Shown: positions 7,267 to 7,494 of the stretch, piece by piece
Numbering within the stretch: position 1 is the first letter of the stretch
How the letters are laid out: the number at the start of each line of letters is the position of its first letter
NCBI GenBank assembly: GCA_030637205.1
Contig: DAOVVL010000083.1
Span: 1-7,494, forward strand
Direction of reading: 5' to 3'
Length of the DNA stretch: 7,494 bases
Source: Thalassospiraceae bacterium
GTDB lineage: Bacteria; Pseudomonadota; Alphaproteobacteria; Rhodospirillales; Magnetovibrionaceae
Program-made: the position numbers and the translations under genes
The notes under the pieces: generated by a model
Database searches by the model: none
The model's input: only the letters and a program-made list of their open reading frames with translations
Told to the model about the DNA's origin: nothing

Positions 7267-7298
7267 ACAATAGCATGGACTAGGCCGCATCGCTATTG
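7267..7298 (-). promoter_or_regulatory. Candidate exporter-operon promoter overlapped by inverted repeat (operator?)
   Basis: On the minus strand TATTGT (7272-7267) could be a -10 element with, 17 bases upstream, a poor -35 TAGCGA (7295-7290). The perfect inverted repeat CAATAGC (7268-7274) and GCTATTG (7292-7298) covers most of both hexamers. A dimeric repressor bound there would block this promoter. The -35 is weak, which would fit an activator-dependent promoter. All promoter and operator roles here are inference from pattern and position. Confidence 0.3.
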
Positions 7299-7302
7299 CG
7301 AA

Positions 7303-7332
7303 ACCTCAGGCGCGGTTCAGGCAGGGTTCAGG
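7303..7332 (-). repeat. Three direct repeats at exact 11-bp spacing
   Basis: On the minus strand CCTGAACC occurs at 7332-7325 and 7321-7314, followed by the partial copy CCTGAGGT at 7310-7303. The units start exactly 11 bases apart, so they face the same side of the helix. Such phasing is characteristic of binding sites for OmpR/PhoB-type response regulators. The array ends about 8 bases before the weak -35 of the possible exporter promoter, which suits activation. The sequence itself is not a Pho box, and the regulator is unknown. Confidence 0.45.
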
Positions 7333-7403
7333 GGAGGGGTGGCATATTGGGCTCAACAAATTCACCGTTAAGCACGATAGCCATCAAATCAGGAGCCAAG
7401 CCT

Positions 7404-7494
7404 ATGAAAGTCCGCACCCCTTCCAAGATCGAAAGCGTCAGCCTCGGCTTTGGCATTATCGCTATTTTTGCGGCCGTTGGTGTGTTTTCACTGG
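7404..7494 (+). CDS. N-terminus of a membrane-anchored protein, cut by window edge
   Basis: From the ATG at 7404 thirty codons are open to the right edge, with AGGAG (7391-7395) 8 bases upstream. The start MKVRTPSKIES is basic and polar and is followed by a hydrophobic segment SLGFGIIAIFAAVGVFSL (13-30). A short basic cytoplasmic start and one helix beginning L-G-F-G is common at the N-terminus of methyl-accepting chemotaxis proteins and membrane histidine kinases, but too little is visible to assign a family. An uncleaved anchor seems more likely than a secretion signal because no cleavage site is seen. It is transcribed away from the exporter operon and may share its control region. If it is a sensor, it could be functionally linked, which is speculation. 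Confidence 0.7.
   Translation, partial: MKVRTPSKIESVSLGFGIIAIFAAVGVFSL

Larger units (their letters stand above)
7240..7403. promoter_or_regulatory. Divergent regulatory region between exporter operon and the gene at 7404
   Basis: This 164-base region must hold the promoters for both directions. It contains the AGGAG ribosome site of the ATPase gene (7246-7250, minus), a 7-bp inverted repeat (7268-7298), a run of three 11-bp-phased repeats (7303-7332), and an AGGAG ribosome site for the rightward gene (7391-7395). No clear consensus sigma-70 promoter was found for the rightward gene. The sequence CACGATAG (7373-7380) loosely resembles a sigma-28 -10 element, but without a good -35. Confidence 0.55.

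Noticed and set aside
1..7494. CRISPR array, tRNA/rRNA genes, insertion sequences, phage or toxin-antitoxin genes
   Set aside because: No regular repeat-spacer pattern, cloverleaf, terminal inverted repeats with a transposase, or matching protein families were seen.

Overview
The window looks like chromosomal DNA of an alphaproteobacterium, probably Rhodospirillales-like. This is inferred from the moderately high GC and from a DjlA-type TerB/J-domain protein with a glycine-rich N-terminus. No RNA gene, insertion sequence, CRISPR array or phage gene was seen. Both end genes run off the window.

Layout: (1) 1-704, minus strand: a DjlA-like cochaperone, truncated at the left edge, lacking perhaps only its last few residues. 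(2) 705-1075: a spacer with a doubtful 66-codon ORF (minus, 711-911) and, just before tolC, a leader whose two possible RNA pairings exclude each other. (3) 1076-2389, plus strand: a TolC-family outer-membrane channel. (4) 2386-7239, minus strand: a compact four-gene operon read right to left: ABC ATPase, double FtsX/MacB-type permease, HlyD/MacA-type periplasmic adaptor, and a small GlcG/HbpS-family protein. (5) 7240-7403: a divergent regulatory region with an 11-bp phased repeat and an inverted repeat overlapping a possible promoter. (6) 7404-end, plus strand: the first 30 codons of a membrane-anchored protein, perhaps a signalling protein.

The central theme is a complete tripartite exporter at one locus: cytoplasmic ATPase, inner-membrane permease carrying two MacB-like halves on one chain, periplasmic adaptor with an intact R-x3-L-x6-S TolC-docking motif, and an outer-membrane channel encoded convergently. 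The GlcG/HbpS-like protein in the same operon suggests that the cargo or signal could be haem or a related small molecule, but the sequence does not fix the substrate. The most unusual points are this pairing of GlcG with the exporter, the possible attenuator before tolC, and the phased repeats plus palindrome upstream of the ATPase gene.
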